Shown piece by piece: positions 42,883-50,675 of a stretch of 64,000 bases of DNA. The DNA lies in the NCBI RefSeq assembly GCF_008843165.1, contig NZ_CP044427.1:3100001-3164000 (forward strand), given 5' to 3'. This DNA comes from Ornithinimicrobium pratense. Lineage in GTDB: Bacteria; Actinomycetota; Actinomycetes; Actinomycetales; Dermatophilaceae. The position numbers were made by a program, and so were the translations under genes. The first letter of the stretch is position 1. The number at the start of each line of letters is the position of its first letter. Under the pieces are notes generated by a model that was not told where the DNA came from, did not search any database, and saw nothing but the letters and a program-made list of their open reading frames with translations.

Positions 42883-43533
42883 ATGCGGACATTGATCTTG
42901 GGTGCGGGTGGCCACGGTCGCGACGTATTGGTTGCCTTACGGGCTCACGATCGAAGGCACGGAGCCAGGGAGTTTGTAGGTTTCGTCGACGACGGCATCC
43001 CGGACCTAGAGCGATTACGGCGCCTTGACGCCCCGTTCCTAGGCGGAACGGAAGTCCTCCCGGAGCACGAGGGAGCCGGCTTTGTTGTTGGTGTCGGCTC
43101 CCCTGATGCCCGTCACTTGCTGGCGACGAAGGCGCGCGAAGCCGGTTTGCAGGAAGTCACAGTCGTGCACGGTCAGGCGACGATCGGAGAGGATGTGGTG
43201 CTCGGTGCAGGTACCGTTATCTGTGCCGGCGCTCGCTTGACGACGAACGTGCGGACCGGCATACATGTGCACGTCAACATCAACGTTACAGTCGCCCACG
43301 ATGTGACGTTGGACGACTACGTGACCCTGAACCCACAGGCAGCACTGTCTGGAGATGTGACCGTGAAGGCAGCAGCGACCGTCGGCACGGGGGCAGTCGT
43401 ACGACAGGGCCTGACAATTGGCAGTCGTGCAACAATCGGAGCGGGGGCTGCGGTAGTGAAGGACGTCCCCGCTGGGGCGACTTGGGCAGGGGTGCCTGCA
43501 CGCCCCCTCTACTCCTCGCCATTGGAAGAGTGA
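42883..43533 (+). CDS. NeuD/PglD-type sugar O/N-acyltransferase
   Basis: The 216-residue protein has an N-terminal Rossmann-like part (LILGAGGHGRDVLVAL) and a left-handed beta-helix of hexapeptide repeats from about residue 95 (ATIGEDVVLGAGTVICAGA onwards) ending AGATWAGVPARPL. The His in NVTVAHDVTL matches the catalytic His of PglD, which acetylates UDP-4-amino-4,6-dideoxy-GlcNAc. With the dehydratase and aminotransferase at 45.9-48.9 kb it could complete UDP-bacillosamine. ATG 42883 is chosen over a TTG six bases earlier; the ribosome site is weak. The 3' end overlaps the convergent next gene by 25 bp. Confidence 0.85.
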   Translation: MRTLILGAGGHGRDVLVALRAHDRRHGAREFVGFVDDGIPDLERLRRLDAPFLGGTEVLPEHEGAGFVVGVGSPDARHLLATKAREAGLQEVTVVHGQATIGEDVVLGAGTVICAGARLTTNVRTGIHVHVNINVTVAHDVTLDDYVTLNPQAALSGDVTVKAAATVGTGAVVRQGLTIGSRATIGAGAAVVKDVPAGATWAGVPARPLYSSPLEE

Positions 43534-44153
43534 GCCGCTGATCTCGCGCCGGATCCACCAAAAGGCGTCATCGTCGCTTGACCATCAGCGGAGATGCCTT
43601 CACGGCGGAGAACTGCAGCAACAGTCCTGGCCAGGATCTGGAAGTCGAGCCTTAGGGACCAGTTGTCGATGTACTCGACATCCAGACGAAATCGATCTTC
43701 CCACGAAACGGTGTTACGACCCGATACCTGCGCCAGGCCGGTGAGACCGGGGCGCATCTCGTGCCGCCTGGCCTGCTCAGGAGAGTAGAGCGGCAGATAC
43801 TCCACCAGCAGCGGTCGCGGTCCCACAATCGACATGTCACCCCGCAGAACGTTCCAGAGCGTCGGCAGTTCGTCGACGCTGGTGCTCCGCAGGGCGCGGC
43901 CTACTCTCGTCAGCCGGTCCGCATCGGCAACCCGCCCTCGACCGTCGTCCACATGATGCATACTCCTAAACTTGACCATCTCGAAAACGTGACCGCGTAG
44001 CCCTGGTCGCTTCTGACGGAACAGCACCGGCTTGCCCATCGTGGCGCGAACCGCTGCGGCCGCTGCGAGCTGCAGAGGGGCCGTCGCCACCAAGCCTGCA
44101 CTCGCTACGGCGATGTCTATGCTGCGCTTGATGACTGTCTTGTCCACCTTCAC
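43509..44153 (-). CDS. Monotopic phosphoglycosyltransferase, PglC/WcaJ C-terminal type
   Basis: The 214-residue protein has one N-terminal re-entrant helix preceded by KRSIDIAVA, then FRQKRPGLRGHVFEMVKFRS, the catalytic Asp-Glu in STSVDELPTLWNVLRGDMSI, VGPRPLL and MRPGLTGLAQVSGRN. It transfers a sugar phosphate from a UDP-sugar to undecaprenyl phosphate, the first membrane step of repeat-unit assembly. It is the short form without the four extra membrane helices. The start is GTG 44153, with GTG 44147 an alternative. It lies 38 bp downstream of the thiamine gene on the same strand. Confidence 0.92.
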   Translation of the reverse strand: MKVDKTVIKRSIDIAVASAGLVATAPLQLAAAAAVRATMGKPVLFRQKRPGLRGHVFEMVKFRSMHHVDDGRGRVADADRLTRVGRALRSTSVDELPTLWNVLRGDMSIVGPRPLLVEYLPLYSPEQARRHEMRPGLTGLAQVSGRNTVSWEDRFRLDVEYIDNWSLRLDFQILARTVAAVLRREGISADGQATMTPFGGSGARSAAHSSNGEE

Positions 44154-44191
44154 ACAGACGTTTCTAGCCGAATCAACTCACGATCACCTAG

Positions 44192-44224
44192 TCAGCCGGT
44201 GGCGATGTCGGCCCACTCGCGCAG
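44192..44224. repeat. Copy B of 33-bp direct repeat (intact thiamine-binding gene 3' end)
   Basis: These are the last ten codons and stop of the gene at 44192-45400. They match 42809-42841 in the same orientation with one mismatch, bracketing a 1.35-kb two-gene cassette. Confidence 0.85.
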
Positions 44225-45400
44225 CCACGTCTCCCGCTCGGCCTCGATCTGCTGGGGGTGCACGACGATCGGGTCCTCGGCCACGGCGGCCCACTGCGCC
44301 CAGATCTCGGGCAGCACGACCTGGTCGTGGACGGGGTACATGTACATCGCGTCCGGGATCGCGGCCTGCACCTGTTCGGAGAGCAGCCAGTCGATCACCT
44401 GATGGGCACCCTCGGGGTTGCCCGCCCCAGCGAGCACGCCGGCATACTCCACCTGGCGGAAGCAGGTGTCCAGCAGCGCGCTGGTGGTCGGCTCCCAACC
44501 CCCCTCGGGGATGGTGAAGGGCGGGCTGGAGGCGTAGGACAGCACGATCGGCCGGTCACCCTCGCCCCCGCCGCCCGTGAAGTCGACGGTGTAGGCGTCG
44601 GTCCAGCCGCTGGTGACCTTGGCGCCGTTGGCCATCAGCTCCTCCCAGTAGGTGTGCCACTCGTCTGGGCCGAACTCGCCGATGGTGGCCAGCAGGAAGG
44701 ACATGCCCGGGCTGGAGGTGGTGGCACCGGGGGTGACGAAGAGGTTTTCGTACTCCGGCTCGACTAGGTCGGCCAGCGTCTGCGGCGGCGCGATGCCCTG
44801 GTTGGCGAACCACACGTTATCGACGTTGACGCATACGTCGCCGTAGTCCACGGGGGTCAGGTAGGCCGCGCTCGGCCCCTCCAGGTCGTGCTCGGCCACC
44901 GACTCGGGCAACCCGTCGGGGGTGTAGCCCTCCAGGGCGTCGGCGTCGATGACGCGCGCCGCGAAGGTGTTGTCGATGCCGAAGACGACGTCGGCGACCG
45001 GGCTGCCGGCGGTGAGCACCACCTGGTTGGCCATCGCCCCGGCGTCACCAGAGAGCTGGATCTCCAGGTCGATCCCGGTCTCCGCCTCGAAGGCCTCAAC
45101 CAGCTCGTCGGGAAGGTAGAACGAGTCATGCGCGATGAGTGTCACAGCGCCCGGATCGGAGGGGGTGGTCTCCTCCTCTTCTGCGGCGCCGTCGCCGGTG
45201 GAGGTCTCGTCGTCAGCGGCGGCCCCACCCTCGGCGGGGGTCTCATCCCCGTCACCCTCGTCGGCCGGCGGCTGGACCGGGGCGGGGGTCCCTGGGCTGG
45301 TGGGCTCGGGGGTCTCCTCGTCACCCCCCGCGAGCGTGCAGGCCGAGGTGGCGGTCAAGGTCAGTGTGGCCGCAAGGGCCAGGGCACGGGTATACCGCAT
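44192..45400 (-). CDS. thiB: Thiamine-binding lipoprotein of an ABC importer
   Basis: The 402-residue protein has signal with lipobox-like LTATSAC, a 75-residue acidic/Pro/Thr linker, then a type-2 binding fold: VTLIAHDSFYLPDELVEAF, NQVVLTAGSPVADVVFGIDN, PVDYGDVCVNVDNVWF, TPGATTSSPGMSFLLATIG and LLSEQVQAAIPDAMYMYPVH. This is the ThiB/TbpA order. The TPP riboswitch directly upstream fixes the thiamine link. No ThiP permease or ThiQ ATPase follows; the downstream gene is a sugar phosphotransferase. ATG 45400 has a GGAGAG site. Confidence 0.92.
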   Translation of the reverse strand: MRYTRALALAATLTLTATSACTLAGGDEETPEPTSPGTPAPVQPPADEGDGDETPAEGGAAADDETSTGDGAAEEEETTPSDPGAVTLIAHDSFYLPDELVEAFEAETGIDLEIQLSGDAGAMANQVVLTAGSPVADVVFGIDNTFAARVIDADALEGYTPDGLPESVAEHDLEGPSAAYLTPVDYGDVCVNVDNVWFANQGIAPPQTLADLVEPEYENLFVTPGATTSSPGMSFLLATIGEFGPDEWHTYWEELMANGAKVTSGWTDAYTVDFTGGGGEGDRPIVLSYASSPPFTIPEGGWEPTTSALLDTCFRQVEYAGVLAGAGNPEGAHQVIDWLLSEQVQAAIPDAMYMYPVHDQVVLPEIWAQWAAVAEDPIVVHPQQIEAERETWLREWADIATG

Positions 45401-45417
45401 CTGCGTCTCTCCTTCGA

Positions 45418-45505
45418 CTTCCTTCGCCGGTGCTAACCGGGGCAGGTTCAAGGGTCTGCGGCCTGCTGCCGCACTCTCAGCGCTAACTAGCGCTCCCCTG
45501 TCGGT
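45418..45505 (-). ncRNA. TPP riboswitch (THI element)
   Basis: On the minus strand the leader reads ACAGGGGAGC, a variable arm, GCTGAGAGTGCGG, then GACCCTTGAACCTG, and GGTTAGCACCGGCGAAGGAAG. These are the conserved P2/J and P4/P5 blocks of the TPP aptamer in the right order and spacing. It ends about 18 bases before the thiB start, with the ribosome site in between, so control of translation initiation is likely. Confidence 0.95.
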
Positions 45506-45547
45506 TCTGTCCGACGACCCTAACACCCGTGTGGCAGGATCGAGGCC

Positions 45548-45823
45548 ATGAACATTACGGCCAAAGTTGTGACCACCGGAGCGGCCCTCCTCGCCAGCGT
45601 CGTGGCCAAGAAGGCCACCGACGGCACGTGGTCGCTCGTCACTGGCAAGGACGTCCCGGAGAACCCGGACGACCCGGACATCGACATCAAGGAGGCGATC
45701 ATCTTCGCCGTCCTCTCCGGAGCCCTGGTCGCCCTGGCGCGGATGCTGGCGAACCGGGAGGCCACCAAGGTGCTGGCCAAGAGCCAGGGGAAGAGCCGGG
45801 CGCAGGTGGCTGACGAGGCCTGA
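45548..45823 (+). CDS. DUF4235 small membrane-associated protein
   Basis: The 91-residue protein MNITAKVVTTGAALLASVVA, with KKATDGTWSLVTGKDVP and DIKEAIIFAVLSGALVALAR, matches the actinobacterial DUF4235 pattern with two short hydrophobic segments. Function unknown. It stands alone, divergent from thiB, and is a normal chromosomal gene in this lineage rather than part of the polysaccharide cluster. Confidence 0.85.
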   Translation: MNITAKVVTTGAALLASVVAKKATDGTWSLVTGKDVPENPDDPDIDIKEAIIFAVLSGALVALARMLANREATKVLAKSQGKSRAQVADEA

Positions 45824-45832
45824 GTAGATCGG

Positions 45833-45848
45833 GCCAGAAGTGGCTTTT
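45833..45848 (+). terminator. Possible short terminator after DUF4235
   Basis: GCCA-gaag-TGGC followed by TTTT sits 10 bases after the stop codon. The stem is only four pairs, so this is weak. Confidence 0.35.
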
Positions 45849-45934
45849 GGGACAGGTGTGGTTGCTCAGGCACACCTCGGTCAGGCATGATAGAGCGGTC
45901 CCGTTCCGAAGTGTGAGATTTTCGAGGTCCCGGC

Positions 45935-47761
45935 GTGTCCCCACGTTCTGAGCCCATATGGCGTGAAGTGTCCGTCCGAACCACCTGGATCTTGGCAGAT
46001 GCTCTGTGCTGGGTCTCCGCCATCGCCCTGACCCTCTTTACCCGTCTGGATTTCAAGCTGGGGGTCCTCGAGTCTTGGCAGACCTGGACGGTCGCCCTAG
46101 GTGCGGCGCTATTCCACGTGCTGGTCGGCCTCTCGTTTGGCCCATACATGGTCCGGCACGTGCGGGGCAGCTTTGAAGAGGTGCTGGCCGTCACGCGCGC
46201 CGCAGTCATCACCGGGCTCGCGCTCGTAGCCCTGGCCTTTTTCGGCGACCCCAGCCTGTTCCCTCGCTCCACACCCGTCCTCGGCACCGCCCTGGCGATC
46301 GTCCTGATGCTGGCGCTTCGCTTCGTCGTCCGGTCCTGGCGCACCCGGCGCACCGGCACCAAGCCGGGCGCCGAGCGGGTGATCATCTTCGGCGCGGGCC
46401 TCGCCGGCCGCCGCCTGGTCCACAGCCTGCTGCACGATGACCGGGCCAAGATGGTCCCCGTCGCCCTGCTCGATGACGACAAGGGCAAGCGGCGGCTGCG
46501 GATCGAGGGCGTGCCGGTGCGGGGCAACCGCCATCACATGGGTGCCGTCGCCCAGAAGGTCGGCGCGACGCACCTGGTCGTCGCGATGCCCAAGGCCGAG
46601 CCGGACACCCTTCGCGAGATCCGCGACCTCGCGGTCGCTGCCGAGCTGGCGGTAAAGATGTTGCCCCCAATCGACGAGTGGGCTCGCCTGTCGCACCCAC
46701 AGAGCAGTGACCTACGCGACATCAACCTGGAGGACCTGCTCGGCCGGCATGCCGTCGAGCTGGACCAGGCATCCATCAGCGACCACCTCACTGGCAAGGT
46801 CGTCCTGGTCACCGGAGCCGGCGGCTCCATCGGCTCCGAGCTGTGCCGTCAGATCAAGCGCTTTAACCCGGCACGCCTCGTCTTGCTCGACCGGGACGAG
46901 TCCGCCCTCCACTCCGCGCAGCTCAGCATGACCGGTCGCGCCCTCCTCCACGGCGAGGACCTGCTGCTGGCAGACATCCGTGACGAGAACCGCCTCATCA
47001 GTGAGTTCGCCGAGATCCGCCCCGACGTGGTGTTTCACGCCGCAGCCCTCAAGCACCTAAGCCTCTTGGAGCGCTATCCCTCCGAGGCCTGGCAGACCAA
47101 CGTCCTGGGCACCCTCAACGTGCTCAAGGCGGCATCCGCCGCTGGCGTCGGCACCTTCGTCAACATCTCCACCGACAAGGCGGCCAGCCCCACCTCAGTC
47201 CTGGGCTACTCCAAGCGCATCGCCGAACGGCTCACCGCCTGGTATGCCCAGCACGAGCCCGGCCGTTACGTCTCTGTGCGCTTCGGCAACGTCCTCGGCT
47301 CACGGGGTTCGGTGATCCCCGCCTTTACTGAGCAGATCCGCCAGGGCGGCCCTGTCACTGTGACCCACCCCGATGTGGAGCGCTATTTTATGCTCATCCC
47401 TGAAGCTTCGCAGCTTGTTCTGCAGGCTGGAGCGATCGGAAGAGACGGTCGCGTTATGGTGCTAGACATGGGCATGCCGGTCAAAATTGTCGATGTCGCC
47501 CAAGAACTGATTGCCATGTCGGGGAAGGTCGTAGACATCCAGTTCACAGGGTTGCGACCTGGAGAGAAATTGACCGAAGTGCTCTTCACCTCGGGCGAGC
47601 AGCACCTGCAGACGGAGCATCCGCTCATCACAGCTGTGACTGTCCCCTCAATCAGGGTGACACAGGTGACCGCAGTGGACGCGGCACCTGGGCAGATCAC
47701 AAGCGTCATGAGGGCACAAGCCCAAACTGGGGTTGTCCGAAACACGGAGTTGACTCAGTGA
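45935..47761 (+). CDS. Membrane UDP-sugar 4,6-dehydratase (WbpM/PglF/CapD type)
   Basis: The 608-residue protein has four membrane segments in the first 130 residues, a CoA-binding-like domain (VIIFGAGLAGRRLVHSL) and a C-terminal SDR domain: VVLVTGAGGSIGSELCRQIK, FHAAALKHLSLLE, NISTDKAASPTSVLGYSKR, VRFGNVLGSRGSVIP and GLRPGEKLTEVLF. It removes water from UDP-GlcNAc to give the 4-keto-6-deoxy sugar. From about codon 480 the base composition drops towards AT, continuing into the next genes. Its stop overlaps the aminotransferase start (GTGA). Confidence 0.92.
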   Translation: MSPRSEPIWREVSVRTTWILADALCWVSAIALTLFTRLDFKLGVLESWQTWTVALGAALFHVLVGLSFGPYMVRHVRGSFEEVLAVTRAAVITGLALVALAFFGDPSLFPRSTPVLGTALAIVLMLALRFVVRSWRTRRTGTKPGAERVIIFGAGLAGRRLVHSLLHDDRAKMVPVALLDDDKGKRRLRIEGVPVRGNRHHMGAVAQKVGATHLVVAMPKAEPDTLREIRDLAVAAELAVKMLPPIDEWARLSHPQSSDLRDINLEDLLGRHAVELDQASISDHLTGKVVLVTGAGGSIGSELCRQIKRFNPARLVLLDRDESALHSAQLSMTGRALLHGEDLLLADIRDENRLISEFAEIRPDVVFHAAALKHLSLLERYPSEAWQTNVLGTLNVLKAASAAGVGTFVNISTDKAASPTSVLGYSKRIAERLTAWYAQHEPGRYVSVRFGNVLGSRGSVIPAFTEQIRQGGPVTVTHPDVERYFMLIPEASQLVLQAGAIGRDGRVMVLDMGMPVKIVDVAQELIAMSGKVVDIQFTGLRPGEKLTEVLFTSGEQHLQTEHPLITAVTVPSIRVTQVTAVDAAPGQITSVMRAQAQTGVVRNTELTQ

Positions 47762-48906
47762 GCGAACGGATCCACCTTTCCAAAGCCGACGTCACAGAGG
47801 TGGAGGAGCGGTACGTCCTGAACGCCCTACGCTCGGGTTGGGTGGCCCCGCTGGGGCCCGACGTGGACGCGTTCGAGCAAGAGATCGCCCGTCGTGTTGG
47901 TGTGCCCCACGCGCTGGCCCTGTCCTCGGGCACCGCCGCACTTCATTTAGCATTATTACACCTCGGAGCTGGGCCAGGCACAACCGTAGTCTTGCCTACT
48001 CTGACCTTCGCTGCCACAGCGAATGCCGCAGCGTATACGGGGGCAGATCTCTTCTTCGTGGATTCAAACCCGGTGGACGGGAACATCGACGTGGAACTTC
48101 TGGAAGACTCGTTGGATCTCCTTCAGGGACAAGGGCGAAGCGTCGCAGCCGTTATGACGGTCGATCTCTTCGGAAGACCATGCGATTACGACAGCCTCGT
48201 TCCGGCAGTATCGGCACGCGGAATTCCGATCATTGAAGACGCTGCTGAAGCGCTCGGCACGGTCCTAGACGGCAAACAGGCCGGATCCTTCGGCACCGCA
48301 GCGGCTTTATCATTCAATGGTAACAAAATAATGACGACGTCCGGCGGAGGAATGCTCCTTAGTTCTGACTCTCACCTTATGGAGCACGTCCGCAAGCTAT
48401 CGACTCAGTCCCGTGAGCCAGTGCCATGGTACGAGCACGCGGAAATTGGGTACAATTACCGGCTGTCAAACCTGCTCGCCGCGTTGGGGCGAGGACAATT
48501 GACCCGACTGGACACTATGGTCAAACGAAGGAGGGGGATCCGCGCCCGATATATGCATTTGCTCCAGGATATAAAAGACCTCACGTTCTTAGGAAGCCGA
48601 GATTCCCGTTTGCACGTAGAGCAGAACGATTGGCTTACCGTCGTCTGCCTACCCAGCCACCTACAGGGCAAGACAAATGCGGTGATCACGGACCTCAATC
48701 AAATGGGCGTTGAAGCGCGTCATGTATGGAAGCCCATGCACATGCAACCTGTGTTCTCGTCCTGTCCGTCACTATTATCCGGCGTGGCAGAACGGCTTTT
48801 TGAGACAGGTATAGCTCTCCCAAGCGGTTCCGCACTAACAGATGAACAGATCGATGAGGTCGCCCGGGCATTCCACGTTGTGTTGGGCGCATGGTCGTAC
48901 CAATGA
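47758..48906 (+). CDS. DegT/DnrJ/EryC1 sugar aminotransferase (PglE-like)
   Basis: The 382-residue PLP enzyme has LSSGTAALHLALLHL, LPTLTFAATANAAAYTGA, VDLFGRPCDYDSL, IEDAAEALGT and the PLP lysine in SFNGNKIMTTSGGGML. It would aminate C4 of the 4-keto sugar made by the preceding gene, as PglE does. Its codon use is unusual for this genome, with many A/T-ending codons and TTA, in contrast to the first two thirds of the upstream gene. Confidence 0.92.
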   Translation: MSERIHLSKADVTEVEERYVLNALRSGWVAPLGPDVDAFEQEIARRVGVPHALALSSGTAALHLALLHLGAGPGTTVVLPTLTFAATANAAAYTGADLFFVDSNPVDGNIDVELLEDSLDLLQGQGRSVAAVMTVDLFGRPCDYDSLVPAVSARGIPIIEDAAEALGTVLDGKQAGSFGTAAALSFNGNKIMTTSGGGMLLSSDSHLMEHVRKLSTQSREPVPWYEHAEIGYNYRLSNLLAALGRGQLTRLDTMVKRRRGIRARYMHLLQDIKDLTFLGSRDSRLHVEQNDWLTVVCLPSHLQGKTNAVITDLNQMGVEARHVWKPMHMQPVFSSCPSLLSGVAERLFETGIALPSGSALTDEQIDEVARAFHVVLGAWSYQ

Positions 48907-49242
48907 GGGCGGAGTCGGGAAGTTCGGAGATTATTGACGAGGCAATATGAGTGAAACGTTTCAAGTCCCGACGTTCACTTTCTTAGTTGGGTCCAGATCA
49001 CCCTGGCACGATTGCCAAGTCGGAATTATAGAGGCCAAGTTCTCGACAAGTGTAGCTGGCACTTTCTGATTAGAACGTTGACTTAGGTCATAAAATTGTC
49101 GCCCAAATTCGGGGTACCTGTCGACGACCAATCGAGAAAACAGGCAAACGCGGTTGACGCACCTAGCGCGCGCTAGTTTCCGACGGAGACTGGTCAATGG
49201 GGTAGAATTCTCCATTTGACAACCGACGATAGGAGTTGCGAG
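48907..49242. other. AT-rich intergenic region
   Basis: These 336 bp are of low GC. A 40-codon open frame starts at ATG 48947 after GACGAGGCAAT and ends at 49069, with no recognisable family. A minus-strand open frame across 48961-49248 also has no domain character. It is probably remnant or regulatory sequence. The ribosome site AGGAG at 49230-49235 belongs to the next gene. Confidence 0.4.
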
Positions 49243-50547
49243 ATGCAAATGTCAAATATACTGAAGAGACTATCCCGAATTCTTGATGGACCCGGCGGTC
49301 GCCAAGGCCTCGAAGGCGTTCCATCCAGACCTAGAGCACTTGTGCTAAATCATTTTGCGGTCCCTCCTGGCGCGCCTGGTGGAACCCGACATGTAGAGCT
49401 CTTTCAGCGACTTACAGCTTGGGATTCTACGATCATCGCCAGTAACTTCAGTTCACAGACCGGGACGCGAGTACGGGGGAGTGATCAACTCAAGACGGTC
49501 CCCGTGGTCCCATACACGTCCAATGGAGTGGGCCGCATTCTAAATTGGGGTAGTTACGCAGTTACAGGAACTCTGAGAGGATTGCTCTGTGGTCCAGCAG
49601 ATATAGTTTACGGATCAACCCCTCACCTACTGACACCCCTGTCCGCTTGGCTTCTCTCTCGCATCAAGGGGGCGGCCTTTGTTGTTGAAATTCGAGACTT
49701 ATGGCCGAAGGTTCTCTTAGACATGGGAGTACTGAGCGAAACCTCCCCGATGTTTCGTGCCTTAACCGCAGTGGAAGAATTCATCTACAGTCAAGCAGAC
49801 GCCATAATCGTAATGGCTGAGGGTTCGCGAACAGAATTAACCAGGCGGGGATTCGGGGAAAAGGACATCTACTACATTCCAAACGGAGCTGACCCGGAGG
49901 ACTTCGTCTCGGCGATGCCGCGCGATGTATTGCGGGAGAAGTATGGCATGAGACGCCTCACGGGAGTCTATGTTGGCGCCCACGGACCTGCGAACGGTCT
50001 TGATCTGCTGCTCAAGGCGGCCGATGAAGCATCAAATGTCGACATCGTCCTCGTTGGGGGTGGGCCAGAGAAGGCGAGGTTACAGCAATGGGCCCGAGAT
50101 CAGAACCTACAGAACGTAAGGTTTCTGGATGCTGTACCGAAGACGGAGGTCCCGGACATCTTGGCCGCCGCGGATTTTGGTCTTCATGTCTTAGCTGACG
50201 TCGAGTTGTTCCGAACTTCCGTTAGCCCCAACAAGGTTTTCGATTACATGGCAGTAGGTCTGCCAGTGCTCTCCAACAGTCCCGGTCTCGTAGCAGACCT
50301 CCTAATGTCCGCCGAGGCGGGCCTGGCGGTCGGGCCCTGCGAACTAGGTGCGGGACTAAGGGACATGGCGTCTCAAAGCGAGGCCAGCAGGCAGCAACTG
50401 GGCGAGAATGGACGGCTGTGGCTGTCACAAAATCAGTCTCGCACCATCATGGCTCAACGCTTGGCGTCTGCACTCGAGACCACTCGGTCGCAATCTCTTA
50501 ATGCTAGCAGGATTCGCGTTAGGCGCAGAGGACCTGCCGAACACTGA
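49243..50547 (+). CDS. GT4-family glycosyltransferase (WbuB/FnlC-cluster type)
   Basis: The 434-residue protein has RALVLNHFAVPPGAPGGTRH, VVEIRDLWPKVLLDMG, ADAIIVMAEGSRTELTRRG, YYIPNGADPEDF, VYVGAHGPANGLDLLL and VSPNKVFDYMAVGLPVLSNS. This is the WbuB/GT4 group that transfers deoxyamino sugars next to dehydratase and WecB genes. ATG 49243 follows AGGAG by seven bases; a TTG nine codons earlier lacks one. Low GC, part of the foreign-looking block 47.4-50.7 kb. Confidence 0.9.
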   Translation: MQMSNILKRLSRILDGPGGRQGLEGVPSRPRALVLNHFAVPPGAPGGTRHVELFQRLTAWDSTIIASNFSSQTGTRVRGSDQLKTVPVVPYTSNGVGRILNWGSYAVTGTLRGLLCGPADIVYGSTPHLLTPLSAWLLSRIKGAAFVVEIRDLWPKVLLDMGVLSETSPMFRALTAVEEFIYSQADAIIVMAEGSRTELTRRGFGEKDIYYIPNGADPEDFVSAMPRDVLREKYGMRRLTGVYVGAHGPANGLDLLLKAADEASNVDIVLVGGGPEKARLQQWARDQNLQNVRFLDAVPKTEVPDILAAADFGLHVLADVELFRTSVSPNKVFDYMAVGLPVLSNSPGLVADLLMSAEAGLAVGPCELGAGLRDMASQSEASRQQLGENGRLWLSQNQSRTIMAQRLASALETTRSQSLNASRIRVRRRGPAEH

Positions 50548-50675
50548 ATATTCGGTCTCCTACGGTTATCGTCCCGCTGCCCTTGACAGAATGATGATGT
50601 CGCGTGGCTTTTCGGCATCTTGTACTGATGACTTACCAACCTTACCACCTCGCAACTTTCGCAGGAGTGTACTCA

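Noticed and set aside
48961..49248. A 95-codon minus-strand open frame in the AT-rich gap
   Set aside because: No family motif, no ribosome site, and it overlaps the next gene's start region; could be chance in a low-GC stretch.
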